Positions 1 through 6,355 of a DNA stretch of 7,740 nucleotides are shown in pieces. How positions within the stretch are numbered: position 1 is the first letter of the stretch; the number at the start of each line of letters is the position of its first letter. The notes beneath the pieces are model-generated. The model ran no database searches. It had not been told where the DNA came from and saw nothing but the letters and a program-made list of their open reading frames with translations. The translations under genes and the position numbers were made by a program. The stretch comes from Synechococcaceae bacterium WB8_1B_136 (GTDB lineage: Bacteria; Cyanobacteriota; Cyanobacteriia; PCC-6307; Cyanobiaceae): contig RGNC01000092.1 in NCBI GenBank assembly GCA_010029175.1, forward strand, positions 1-7,740, read 5' to 3'.

Positions 1-216
1 CCGAACGCACACCTCACAGGCGATGCACTTGTCGAACTCGTAGTGGATGCGACCCCGGTAGCGCTCCGAAGGGATCAGCTTCTCGTAGGGGTACTGCACC
101 GTGATCGGCCGGCGGCGCAGGTGGTCGAACGTGACCGACAGGCCCTGGGTGAGGTAATTGGCGGCACCCACCGCGTCGCGGGTGTAATCGCCGACTTTCT
201 TGAGGAACCCGAACAT
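1..216 (-). CDS. ndhI: NdhI, NDH-1 iron-sulfur subunit (5' part only)
   Basis: This is the N-terminal 72 residues of NdhI, the subunit with two 4Fe-4S clusters that carries electrons through the hydrophilic arm of the thylakoid NDH-1 complex towards the quinone site. The visible part reads MFGFLKKVGDYTRDAVGAAN at the start, then a basic segment (LRRRPITVQYPYEKL, about residues 33-47) and the family's RGRIHYEFDKCIACEVCVR region. Cys64, Cys67 and Cys70 are the first three ligands of the first cluster. The last ligand of that cluster and the whole second cluster lie beyond the left edge, since the family is usually around 170-220 residues. ATG at 216 is the natural start because MFGFLKKV matches the usual NdhI beginning; no clear Shine-Dalgarno sequence precedes it. 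It follows ndhA by 75 bp on the same strand. In related genomes ndhG and ndhE come next, outside this window. Confidence 0.96.
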   Translation of the reverse strand, partial: MFGFLKKVGDYTRDAVGAANYLTQGLSVTFDHLRRRPITVQYPYEKLIPSERYRGRIHYEFDKCIACEVCVR

Positions 217-238
217 GGTGGGGAGCGGAGGGCGAGAG

Positions 239-262
239 CGCCGGCACCATGATGGCCCGGCG
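239..262 (-). repeat. Inverted repeat in the ndhA-ndhI gap
   Basis: Six-base arms CGCCGG (239-244) and CCGGCG (257-262) are perfectly complementary and flank a 12-base loop, which itself contains CCA/TGG. In the ndhA-ndhI message this would form a GC-rich hairpin about 22 bases before the ndhI start codon. No T-run follows on the minus strand, so it is not an ordinary intrinsic terminator. An mRNA processing or stability element is possible, but in such GC-rich DNA chance is also a real explanation. Confidence 0.4.
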
Positions 263-291
263 CACAGGCGTTTGAGGCGTGGAGCGGGAAA

Positions 292-1434
292 TCAGCCGCC
301 GAAGAAGGCAGGGAAAGCCAACTTGAGGCCGGCTGTCACCAGCAGATTCACCAGGGCGATCGGCAGCAGGAACTTCCAGCCCAGATCCAGCAGCTGGTCG
401 ATGCGCACCCGCGGCACGGTCCAGCGCAGCAGGATCGCGAAGAACACCAGGAGGTAGGCCTTTAGCACGGTCATCACGATGCCGGTGGCGGCGGTGATCA
501 CCTGAACCAGGGGCGCATCGATGGGCTGGCCGGTGAGGTTCACCAGCCACTCCACCGGCAGGGGGAAGCCCCAGCCTCCCAGGTAGAGCACGGCCACCAG
601 CAGGGCCGAGAGCACCAGGTTGATGTAGCTGCCCAGGTAGAAGAGGGCGAACTTCATGCCCGAATACTCGGTCTGGTAGCCGGCCACCAGCTCCTCTTCG
701 GCCTCGGGGAGATCGAAGGGCAGGCGCTCGCACTCCGCCAAGGCGCAGATCCAGAAGATCACAAACCCCACGGGCTGGCGCCAGATGTTCCAGCTGAGGA
801 TGCCGGCGCCGGTCTGCTGGTTCACGATGTCGACCGTGCTCAGCGAGTTGCTCATCATCACCACAGCCAGCACCGCCAGGGCCAGGGGGATCTCATAGGA
901 GATCGACTGGGCGGCGGCCCGCAGCCCCCCCAGCAGGGAGTATTTGTTGTTGGAGGCGTAACCGGCCATCAGCAGGCCGATGGGCTGAATGCTGCTGAGG
1001 GAGATCCACAGAAAGATCCCCACGCCCACGTTGCTGATCAACAGGTGCTGACCGAAGGGCACCACCAGCCAGCTGAGGATCACCGGCACCAGCACCAGCA
1101 CCGGGCCGAGGGTGAACAGCAGGCCATCGGCCCGGGCCGGGATGATGTCCTCCTTCCAGAGCAGTTTGAGGCCGTCCGCCAGGGGTTGCAGGATGCCGAG
1201 CGCTCCGGCGTATTCGGGGCCGATGCGCTGCTGCACGGCGGCGGAGATCTTGCGCTCCAGCCACACATTCACCAGCACCCCCACCACCGCGGCCACCAGG
1301 ACCAACAGCATCGGCAGGGGGAGCCAGAGCAGGTGGGCCGCTCCCTGGGAGAGCCCCAGTCCCTGAAGCAGGGCGGTGAAGCTGGCCTCCAGATCGAGAC
1401 CCGGACTCACGACGGCGGCAGTGGCGGTCACCAT
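292..1434 (-). CDS. ndhA: NdhA, NDH-1 membrane subunit (NuoH/ND1 family)
   Basis: NdhA is the multi-spanning subunit at the junction of the membrane and peripheral arms of NDH-1. It forms much of the plastoquinone-binding chamber used in respiration and photosystem I cyclic electron flow. The protein is 380 residues, close to the cyanobacterial norm. Diagnostic stretches are WLERKISAAVQQRIGPEYAG (58-77), LQPLADGLKLLWKEDIIP (82-99), NNKYSLLGGLRAAAQSISYE (162-181), the acidic quinone loop with ERLPFDLPEAEEELVAGYQT (236-255) followed by EYSGMKF, and RWTVPRVRIDQLLDLGWKFL (337-356). Hydrophobic membrane segments separate these, for example around 38-57, 108-126, 185-195, 222-235, 265-288, 312-335 and 355-373. 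The start is the ATG at 1434, followed by VTATAAVV; no good ribosome-binding site is seen. It lies 62 bp after gltA and 75 bp before ndhI, consistent with one transcript. Confidence 0.98.
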   Translation of the reverse strand: MVTATAAVVSPGLDLEASFTALLQGLGLSQGAAHLLWLPLPMLLVLVAAVVGVLVNVWLERKISAAVQQRIGPEYAGALGILQPLADGLKLLWKEDIIPARADGLLFTLGPVLVLVPVILSWLVVPFGQHLLISNVGVGIFLWISLSSIQPIGLLMAGYASNNKYSLLGGLRAAAQSISYEIPLALAVLAVVMMSNSLSTVDIVNQQTGAGILSWNIWRQPVGFVIFWICALAECERLPFDLPEAEEELVAGYQTEYSGMKFALFYLGSYINLVLSALLVAVLYLGGWGFPLPVEWLVNLTGQPIDAPLVQVITAATGIVMTVLKAYLLVFFAILLRWTVPRVRIDQLLDLGWKFLLPIALVNLLVTAGLKLAFPAFFGG

Positions 1435-1496
1435 GGGTGGCGTCTTGATGGGGGCAACTTAGGCGGGCAGCGCAGCGAGCTGGTGAAACCCAACAC

Positions 1497-2657
1497 TCAA
1501 CGGGCCTCGATCGGCTGCCAGTGGCGGCCCGCGCATCCGGTGTAGATCTGCGTGGGCCGGAAGATCCGGTTGGCCCCCAGCTGCTCCTTCCAATGGGCCA
1601 GCCAGCCGGCGGTGCGGGCGATGGCGAAGATCGGCGTGAACAGGTCTTCGGGGATGCCGAGCTTGCGGTACACCAGGCCGGAATAGAAATCCACGTTGGG
1701 GTAGATGCCCTTGGGGCCGAGGCGTCCGGCGGCGGCCTCCTCCAGCTTGCGGGCCAGGTCGTAGAGGGGATCGTGGCCGAAGGCATCGAACAGCTGCTCC
1801 GCCAGCTTCTGCAGGATCACGGCCCTGGGATCCTTCACCTTGTATTCCCGGTGGCCGAAGCCCATGATCTTCTGCTTCTCGGCGATGGCGCGATCCAGCC
1901 AGGGTTCCACCTGGTCTTCGCTGCCGATCTCCTCCAGCATCTCCAGCACGTCTTCATTGGCACCGCCGTGCAGGGGGCCCGCCAGGGTGCCCACGGCCGA
2001 GGCCACCACCGCATAGGGATCGGTGAGGGTGCTGGCGGTGACGCGGGCGCTGAAGGTGCTGGCGTTGAGGCTGTGCTCGGCATGCAGGATCAGGCAGGCA
2101 TCGAAGATGCGCGCCGCCAGGGGATCGGGCTCCCGCTCGGTGAGCATGTAGAGAAAATTGGCGGCGTAGGGCAGGTCGTCGCGGGGCTGGATCGGATCCT
2201 GCCCCTTGCGGATCAGCTGAAAGGCCGCCACCAGCGTGGGGATCTTGGCGATCAGGCGCACCACGGCGCCATAGATGTATTCGGGGTTGTCGAGGGCGCG
2301 GCGGGAATAGAACAGCCCCAGGGAGGCGGCGCTGGCCTGCAGCGCGTCCATCGGGTGTCCCTGGGAGGGGAAGCTCTTCATCATGTCGCGGATGCGGAAG
2401 CTCACCCGCCGGTGCATCTGCACCTCCTGCTCGAAGGCCGCCAGCTGCTCCGCGTCGGGCAGCTCGCCCCAGATCAGCAGAAACGCCGTTTCCAGAAACG
2501 TGCTCTGGGCAGCCAGCTCATCCACCCGGTAGCCGCGATAGGTGAGCAGCCCCTGCTGGCCATCGATGTCGCAGATGGCCGACTGGGTGGCAGGGACCCC
2601 CTCGAGGCCCGGGCGAAAGTGCTGTGCTGCTGTTGCCTGTCCCGCCTCGGCGACCAT
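1497..2657 (-). CDS. gltA: Citrate synthase, short (about 386-residue) type
   Basis: The enzyme condenses acetyl-CoA with oxaloacetate to citrate, the entry step to the TCA pathway and to 2-oxoglutarate for nitrogen assimilation. The 386-residue protein starts with the cyanobacterial pattern FRPGLEGVPATQSAICDIDG (14-33). Catalytic or substrate-binding positions are visible: HAEHSLNASTF (192-202), His230 in GPLHGGANEDV, His269 in MGFGHREYK and Asp323 in NVDFYSGLVY, corresponding to the classic His-His-Asp set. At 386 residues it is shorter than the E. coli enzyme (about 427) and matches the short type; this class is related to methylcitrate synthases, but the context favours citrate synthase. 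ATG at 2657 is chosen because an upstream in-frame start at 2810 would add 51 unconserved-looking residues inside sixA. The gap to sixA is 29 bp. A TANNNT box over the sixA stop codon suggests gltA may also have its own promoter. Confidence 0.97.
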   Translation of the reverse strand: MVAEAGQATAAQHFRPGLEGVPATQSAICDIDGQQGLLTYRGYRVDELAAQSTFLETAFLLIWGELPDAEQLAAFEQEVQMHRRVSFRIRDMMKSFPSQGHPMDALQASAASLGLFYSRRALDNPEYIYGAVVRLIAKIPTLVAAFQLIRKGQDPIQPRDDLPYAANFLYMLTEREPDPLAARIFDACLILHAEHSLNASTFSARVTASTLTDPYAVVASAVGTLAGPLHGGANEDVLEMLEEIGSEDQVEPWLDRAIAEKQKIMGFGHREYKVKDPRAVILQKLAEQLFDAFGHDPLYDLARKLEEAAAGRLGPKGIYPNVDFYSGLVYRKLGIPEDLFTPIFAIARTAGWLAHWKEQLGANRIFRPTQIYTGCAGRHWQPIEAR

Positions 2658-2683
2658 GGTGTGCTGATGCAGCTGCCGCTGAA

Positions 2684-2689
2684 AACCTA
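2684..2689 (-). promoter_or_regulatory. Candidate -10 box for gltA (TAGGTT)
   Basis: TAGGTT on the minus strand fits the loose TANNNT -10 pattern and overlaps the TAG stop codon of sixA. A start of transcription about seven bases downstream would leave a leader of about 20 bases before the gltA ATG. It follows the inverted repeat at 2703-2738, so an end-then-restart arrangement between sixA and gltA is possible. No -35 element is recognised, and such a box is frequent by chance. Confidence 0.2.
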
Positions 2690-3259
2690 AGGCCCGCCCA
2701 GATCTGGCTCCGTAGCGCTGCCGACAGGCGGAGCCAGAAGGGATTTGGGGCTGAGCAACAGGGCCAGCTGTGCGCTGCCAACCAGCGGCCCCTCGGCGCG
2801 GGATGGCCATTGCAGCACCGCCACGCCAGCTTTCTTGAGCCGCAGCGCCTGGGGCGCCGCCGCCTTCGGCACACCGATCAACAGGGCCGCCAGGATGCTC
2901 AGGTCGGGCTCATGGCCCACCAGGGCCAGGCGCCGCCACCCGGGCCGGGGCGACAGGGGACCAAGCCAGCGCTCCAGCAGGGGCAGGGGATCGTTCAGGG
3001 GAGCCAGGGCCAAGGCCAGCTCCAGTGCCGGGGCCAGCCCGAGCTCGCGCACCAGCTCAGCGCTCTGGCGGGCCCGCACCAGGGGGCTGCTGAGCACCAC
3101 ATCGCAGTGGAGCTCCAGCGCCGCCAGCCGGCGGATCACCAGGGCCAAGCGCTCCCGTCCGTGGGGGGTGAGGGCGCGCTGGGCATCGTCGCGGTCGGCG
3201 CCGCGCTCCTCGGCGATGCCATGGCGGAGCAACAGCAGTTCGCGCTTGCGGGGTGCCAT
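2687..3259 (-). CDS. sixA: SixA-type phosphohistidine phosphatase (histidine phosphatase superfamily)
   Basis: The protein has the hallmarks of small SixA phosphatases of the histidine phosphatase (RHG) superfamily, which remove phosphate from phosphohistidine on HPt domains or related carriers. Seen in the sequence are the N-terminal LLLLRHGIAE with Arg12 and the nucleophilic His13, the RALTPHGRERL segment (28-38), SSPLVRARQSAE (57-68) with the conserved Arg62, and VGHEPDLS (114-121) with the second catalytic His116. It is 190 residues against about 160 for E. coli SixA. The extra length is a C-terminal tail rich in Ala, Leu and Pro after about residue 155, whose end is encoded by an inverted repeat. 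The ATG at 3259 overlaps the upstream TGA as TGATG, which strongly supports this start over the longer in-frame ORF. The physiological partner cannot be read from the sequence; E. coli SixA acts on ArcB or the nitrogen PTS, but neither link is shown here. Confidence 0.9.
   Translation of the reverse strand: MAPRKRELLLLRHGIAEERGADRDDAQRALTPHGRERLALVIRRLAALELHCDVVLSSPLVRARQSAELVRELGLAPALELALALAPLNDPLPLLERWLGPLSPRPGWRRLALVGHEPDLSILAALLIGVPKAAAPQALRLKKAGVAVLQWPSRAEGPLVGSAQLALLLSPKSLLAPPVGSATEPDLGGP
2703..2738 (-). repeat. 10-bp perfect inverted repeat at the 3' end of sixA
   Basis: TCTGGCTCCG (2703-2712) and CGGAGCCAGA (2729-2738) are exact reverse complements separated by 16 bases. In the minus-strand transcript they would form a strong, 8/10 GC stem inside the last codons of sixA, ending 13 bases before its stop codon. 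The loop contains a further CTG/CAG pairing. No T-run follows immediately; the first short one (TTTT in GGTTTTC) is about 16 bases further on, so this is not a canonical terminator. It could reduce read-through into gltA, mark a processing site or stabilise the upstream message. Confidence 0.55.
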
Positions 3260-4881
3260 CAGCCCAGCTGCAGCCGGGCCCGCAGCCGCAGGGCCTGCGG
3301 CGCGTCGGCCTCGAGGCTGAGGGCGGCCCCCTGCACCGGAGCCGCCAACGGAGTGCTGGAGAGGCTGGTGAGCAGGCGCCAGGGCTGCCAGCGGGACAGC
3401 AGAGCGCTGGCGGTGGGCCCGTCCATGGCCCACTGGAACGGGGCCTTCGGCGTGGCCAGGTCCTGCAGCTGCGCCAAGCGCTCCCGGGGCTGCTGCCGGC
3501 CCTCCTGCTGCCGGTTCAACACCGCCAGTCCCTGGCCCCACCAGGCCAGGTCGTTCTCCACAGCGCGGGCACCCGCCAATTGGGCCTGCAGCTGGTCGGG
3601 GTTGCCGCGCACCGGCGTCGACTGCAGCCGGGTCCAGGCCTGCAGCGGCTGGCCCTTGCTGAGCAGCGGCGCCCCGCTGAACCCCGAGGCTTCCAGGGCC
3701 GGCTCAATCAGCTCGGGGGTTGGCTGATCGACGCGGCTACCCAGCAGCCAGCCATCACTCTGGGTACTCCAGAGCAGGGGGCCTGGATCGGCCCCAGCCA
3801 CCAGGGCCGGCAAGGGGCCTGTTTCCCGCTCCAGGGCCTGGGCCAGCAACGGCCCCAGCAGCATCCGCCAGGGATTCGACTGGGCTGCGGCCCCATCGGT
3901 CGGGGGGGCCAGCAACTGGGCGGGGTTCTGCAGCAGCGCCAGGCTGGTGGACGGCAGATGCAGCTGTTGGAGCAGCTGCTCGGCGGCGGCGCTGCTCGAC
4001 AGTGGCGCCACGGGAGTGCTGAGCTGGGCCAGGGCATCGAGCCGCAGCCCCTGGCCAGCGGGCACCAGGGCCGCCACCAGCTCCACCAGGGGCGCCTCTG
4101 CATTGTTGGTCAGCCCGGGCAGCCCCAGCCAGGCCTCCATGGCGGCAGGGCGGGCGGTGAGCAGGGCCACGCCGTTGCCCAGCCGAGCCACCGCCTGTTG
4201 CAAGGGGAGGCTGGCGGCCTGATTGAGCTCATCAATCTGCGACACATCCAGGGCCTGCTCCAGCACGCCACGGCCCGAGGCGATCAGCACGAGATCGTCG
4301 TTGATCAGGGCGGTGGCCAGGGGCTGGGGCTCCTGGCCGAGCAGGGCGCCGCTACCACTGATCAGCCCCATGCCGCGGTAGCTGCTGATCTGCAGACCAG
4401 TGCCCGCCAGGCTGCGGGTCTGCCAGAAGCGCTGCAGAAAGCGGCGCGCCCCCTCGCTGTCGCGGCTGCGCAGGGCGAGCACCCAGCCGGGCTCTCCACC
4501 CTGCTCCGGTGGCGTGAGCAGGGCGAAACTGCTCTGCCCCCCCAGCCAAGGCGCCAACTCGGTGGCGTAATCCAGACCGGCCGCCGCGAAGGCCCCATCG
4601 CGCAGGCGATCGGCGGCGGCGGCAGCGGCCCGGCGCTGGCGAGGCGGGGCCACGGCGCGGGCATAGGCCGCCGGCTGATCGGGCCCCACCAGCCAATGGA
4701 TGCTGAGCGGCGCCGTGCGCGGCACGAACCGGGCAGCCAGGGGCAACGCCAACGCCCGGGACTGCAAACCCAGTGGACCGCGATGCAGCAGCAGCCACCA
4801 GCCACCGGCACCGAGACCCAGCAAGGCCAGGGCCAGGGCCAGCAGTACCGCCAGAAAGGGGCGGGCCTTCATGGGCCGCAT
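3259..4881 (-). CDS. DUF3352 family protein, membrane-anchored, function unknown
   Basis: This 540-residue protein matches my recollection of the DUF3352 family common in cyanobacteria, which has no established function. A short basic start (MRPMKARP) is followed by one long hydrophobic segment (about residues 8-32, LALALALLGLG then GWWLLLH). This suggests a single N-terminal anchor or uncleaved signal with the remainder outside the cytoplasm. The rest is Ala-, Leu- and Gln-rich with recurring patterns such as GLQISSYRGMGLISGSG (about 167-183), LINDDLVLIASGRGVLEQAL and NGVALLTARPAAMEAWLGLP, typical of the family's repeated lobes. I see no catalytic motif. ATG at 4881 is preferred over the ATG at 4872 because GAGG lies 10 bases upstream of it. 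It is first in the minus-strand run and its TGA overlaps the sixA ATG, so sixA is probably translationally coupled to it. Very long antisense frames here reflect high GC, not genes. Confidence 0.88.
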   Translation of the reverse strand: MRPMKARPFLAVLLALALALLGLGAGGWWLLLHRGPLGLQSRALALPLAARFVPRTAPLSIHWLVGPDQPAAYARAVAPPRQRRAAAAAADRLRDGAFAAAGLDYATELAPWLGGQSSFALLTPPEQGGEPGWVLALRSRDSEGARRFLQRFWQTRSLAGTGLQISSYRGMGLISGSGALLGQEPQPLATALINDDLVLIASGRGVLEQALDVSQIDELNQAASLPLQQAVARLGNGVALLTARPAAMEAWLGLPGLTNNAEAPLVELVAALVPAGQGLRLDALAQLSTPVAPLSSSAAAEQLLQQLHLPSTSLALLQNPAQLLAPPTDGAAAQSNPWRMLLGPLLAQALERETGPLPALVAGADPGPLLWSTQSDGWLLGSRVDQPTPELIEPALEASGFSGAPLLSKGQPLQAWTRLQSTPVRGNPDQLQAQLAGARAVENDLAWWGQGLAVLNRQQEGRQQPRERLAQLQDLATPKAPFQWAMDGPTASALLSRWQPWRLLTSLSSTPLAAPVQGAALSLEADAPQALRLRARLQLG

Positions 4882-4891
4882 GCGGGAGAGG

Positions 4892-4895
4892 CCTC
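4892..4895 (-). promoter_or_regulatory. Shine-Dalgarno GAGG for the DUF3352 gene
   Basis: GAGG on the minus strand lies 10 bases before the ATG at 4881 and 19 bases before the alternative ATG at 4872, so it favours the longer protein. It is one of the few recognisable ribosome-binding sites in this window. Confidence 0.4.
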
Positions 4896-4952
4896 ATCTT
4901 TAAGCATCAGGGCGGCCTTTGGCACCCCTGCGGCCCCGGGAAGGGCCATGGG

Positions 4953-4958
4953 TAGGGT
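4953..4958 (+). promoter_or_regulatory. Candidate -10 box for the rhodanese gene (TAGGGT)
   Basis: TAGGGT fits TANNNT and ends six bases before the ATG at 4965. If it is used, transcription would begin at or within a base or two of the start codon, giving a leaderless or nearly leaderless message. No Shine-Dalgarno sequence is seen, which agrees with this but does not prove it. The 83-bp divergent gap must also contain the promoter of the DUF3352 gene; the only AT-rich patch for it is around 4896-4904. Confidence 0.25.
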
Positions 4959-4964
4959 GCTGGG

Positions 4965-5309
4965 ATGCCCACGCCCGTCAGCCTGCGCGCCAGCGACCTC
5001 AAGCTCCGCCTGGAGGTCGGTGAGCCCCTGCAGCTGGTGGATGTGCGTGAACCGATGGAACTGGAGCTGGCCCGCCTGGAGCAGCCGGTGATCCACCTGC
5101 CCCTCAGCCAGTCGGCCGCATGGCTGGATCGCATCGGCGAGCTGCTCGACCGCGATCGGGATGTGGTGGTGCTCTGCCACGCGGGCATCCGCAGCTGGCA
5201 GTTCGGTTGCTGGCTGATGGAGACCCAGGGCTACGAACGGGTCTTGAACCTGCACGGCGGCATCGACGCCTGGAGCCAGGAGGCCGATCCGAGCGTGCCC
5301 CGCTATTGA
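4965..5309 (+). CDS. Single-domain rhodanese (sulfurtransferase)
   Basis: A 114-residue protein consisting of one rhodanese homology domain, similar in size to GlpE-type enzymes. Rhodaneses carry a sulfane sulfur as a persulfide on an active-site cysteine and pass it to thiol or cyanide acceptors. Features seen: LQLVDVREPMELELARL (22-38), the domain's early DVRE motif; HLPLSQ (44-49); the active-site loop CHAGIRS (71-77), with Cys71 as the persulfide residue and six residues between Cys and the loop's end, as expected for sulfurtransferases; and LNLHGGIDAW (95-104), the conserved GGIxAW near the end. Nothing essential is missing, so activity is likely. ATG at 4965 gives the normal domain length. 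It is 32 bp ahead of hrcA on the same strand. The in vivo substrate is unknown; thiosulfate use, iron-sulfur or thio-cofactor supply and redox defence are all open. Confidence 0.93.
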   Translation: MPTPVSLRASDLKLRLEVGEPLQLVDVREPMELELARLEQPVIHLPLSQSAAWLDRIGELLDRDRDVVVLCHAGIRSWQFGCWLMETQGYERVLNLHGGIDAWSQEADPSVPRY

Positions 5310-5312
5310 ATC

Positions 5313-5325
5313 GGGGCACTGCCCC
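5313..5325 (+). promoter_or_regulatory. 13-bp perfect dyad in the rhodanese-hrcA gap
   Basis: GGGGCACTGCCCC is symmetric on all six pairs around a central C and sits in the 32-bp gap just before a candidate -10 box (TACCAT). Its place fits an operator for hrcA expression. It shares neither sequence nor spacing with CIRCE, the usual HrcA operator. As RNA it could also form a short hairpin with a three-base loop at the end of the rhodanese message, without a T-run. Confidence 0.35.
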
Positions 5326-5331
5326 TACCAT
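5326..5331 (+). promoter_or_regulatory. Candidate -10 box for hrcA (TACCAT)
   Basis: TACCAT fits TANNNT and ends 10 bases before the ATG at 5342, which would give a leader of only a few bases. It directly follows the 13-bp dyad, so a protein bound there would block the promoter. No -35 element is recognised and co-transcription with the rhodanese gene is equally possible. Confidence 0.25.
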
Positions 5332-5341
5332 CGCTGCAGTG

Positions 5342-6355
5342 ATGACCCAGCCCGGCACCGCTGTGCAACCCCTGCCCCGCCGGCAACAGCAGGTGCTCCA
5401 GGCCACGGTTCGCCACTACGTGGACACCACGGAACCGGTGGGCAGCCAGACCCTGGTGCGGCGATTCGGCCTGGAGGCGAGCCCCGCCACGGTGCGCTCC
5501 GCCATGGGAGCCCTTGAGCAGAAGGGCCTGCTCACCCAGCCCCACACCTCCGCCGGCCGCGTGCCCAGCCAGCAGGGCTATCGCCACTACGTGGATTGCC
5601 TGCTGCCGCCACCGGGGGCCACTGCCGGGCAACTGCAGCGGGAACTCACCGGCCTGAGCCTGCAGTGGGCGGCCCTCGACGACCTGTTGCTGCATCTGGC
5701 CCGGCGCCTGGCCGACCTGACCGGCCTGCTCAGCCTGATCACCCGTCCCCAGCGCCGGAGCGACCAGCTGCAGGCCCTGCGGCTCGTGCCCAGCGGCGAT
5801 CGCCTGCTGGTGCTGGTGGTGGAGAACGCCGCCAGCGCCAGCACCCTCAACCTGCGGCGACCCAACAGCAGCAGCGAGGAACTGCAGGCCCTGGAGCACT
5901 GGGCCTGCACTCAACTGGAACAGGGCCAGCTCAACTGGAGCAGCCTGCCGCCGCAGCTGCGGCTGAGCGGAGAACTGCTGCGCCAGGGACTGGCCAGCCA
6001 CCAGCAGGCGCGGCCCGCGCCCCAGCAGGGGGCCGTGGCCATGGGCCTTGGCGGCCTGCTGAGCCAGCCGGAATTCAGCCGCAGCCAGAGCCTCAGGCCG
6101 CTGCTGCAACTGGTGGAGGACCAGCCCTACCAGGTGCTGCAATCACCGGGGGCAGCCAGCCGCGGTGGCGTGTGGATCGGGGCAGAGCATCCCCATCCGG
6201 CCCTGCGGGAGTGCGCGGTGGTGCAGGCCCCCTACTGCAGCGGGTCAGGGGACGTCGGCCACGTGGCACTGGTGGGGCCGATGCGCATGGCCTACGCCAC
6301 CGCCTGCGCCGCGGTGAGCTCGGTGGCAGCGCGGCTGGAACGGCTGCTGGGCTGA
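5342..6355 (+). CDS. hrcA: HrcA, heat-inducible transcription repressor
   Basis: HrcA represses chaperone operons by binding the CIRCE operator, and its activity depends on GroEL in studied bacteria. This 337-residue protein is close to the family length (about 340). The N-terminal winged-helix domain (about 12-85) shows RRQQQVLQATVRHYVDTTEP (13-32), GSQTLVRRF, SPATVRSAMGALEQKGLL (47-64) and the family signature HTSAGRVPSQQGYRHYVD (68-85). The GAF-like and dimer region follows; near the C terminus IGAEHPHPALRECAVV (279-294) and GHVALVGPMRMAYATACA (306-323) match the conserved HrcA end. ATG at 5342 is chosen; a GTG directly before it is an alternative, and the longer in-frame ORF from 5120 lies inside the rhodanese gene. 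No groES, groEL, grpE or dnaK is nearby and no CIRCE is seen in the window, so its targets must lie elsewhere and autoregulation through CIRCE is not supported. Confidence 0.96.
   Translation: MTQPGTAVQPLPRRQQQVLQATVRHYVDTTEPVGSQTLVRRFGLEASPATVRSAMGALEQKGLLTQPHTSAGRVPSQQGYRHYVDCLLPPPGATAGQLQRELTGLSLQWAALDDLLLHLARRLADLTGLLSLITRPQRRSDQLQALRLVPSGDRLLVLVVENAASASTLNLRRPNSSSEELQALEHWACTQLEQGQLNWSSLPPQLRLSGELLRQGLASHQQARPAPQQGAVAMGLGGLLSQPEFSRSQSLRPLLQLVEDQPYQVLQSPGAASRGGVWIGAEHPHPALRECAVVQAPYCSGSGDVGHVALVGPMRMAYATACAAVSSVAARLERLLG

Noticed and set aside
462..468. TTAGCAC, resembling half of a CIRCE operator
   Set aside because: It is inside ndhA and no GAGTGCTAA partner lies at the required spacing. 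The GAGTGCT strings near 3351 and 4014 also lack a partner.
1435..1496. Search for a terminator or promoter in the gltA-ndhA gap
   Set aside because: Only a weak 5-bp stem containing a G-U pair and an unsupported TAAGTT box were found; nothing worth listing.
2658..2810. A longer gltA start at 2810
   Set aside because: The extra 51 residues do not look like any citrate synthase N terminus and would overlap the end of sixA; the family-like sequence begins at the ATG at 2657.
4825..4842. Three tandem GGCCAG hexamers
   Set aside because: They simply encode alternating Leu-Ala in the N-terminal hydrophobic segment of the DUF3352 protein.
3253..5091. A 612-codon open frame on the plus strand opposite the DUF3352 gene
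   Set aside because: It is antisense to a clear gene, rich in Gly, Gln and Ala, has no domain resemblance, and is explained by high GC leaving few stop codons. The same applies to the long frames opposite gltA (1521-2690), sixA (2624-3727) and trpB (in 5596-7686).
5796..5803. HIP1 octamer GCGATCGC in hrcA
   Set aside because: Only one copy was found in the window, in line with chance at this base composition, so it does not indicate a HIP1-rich cyanobacterium.
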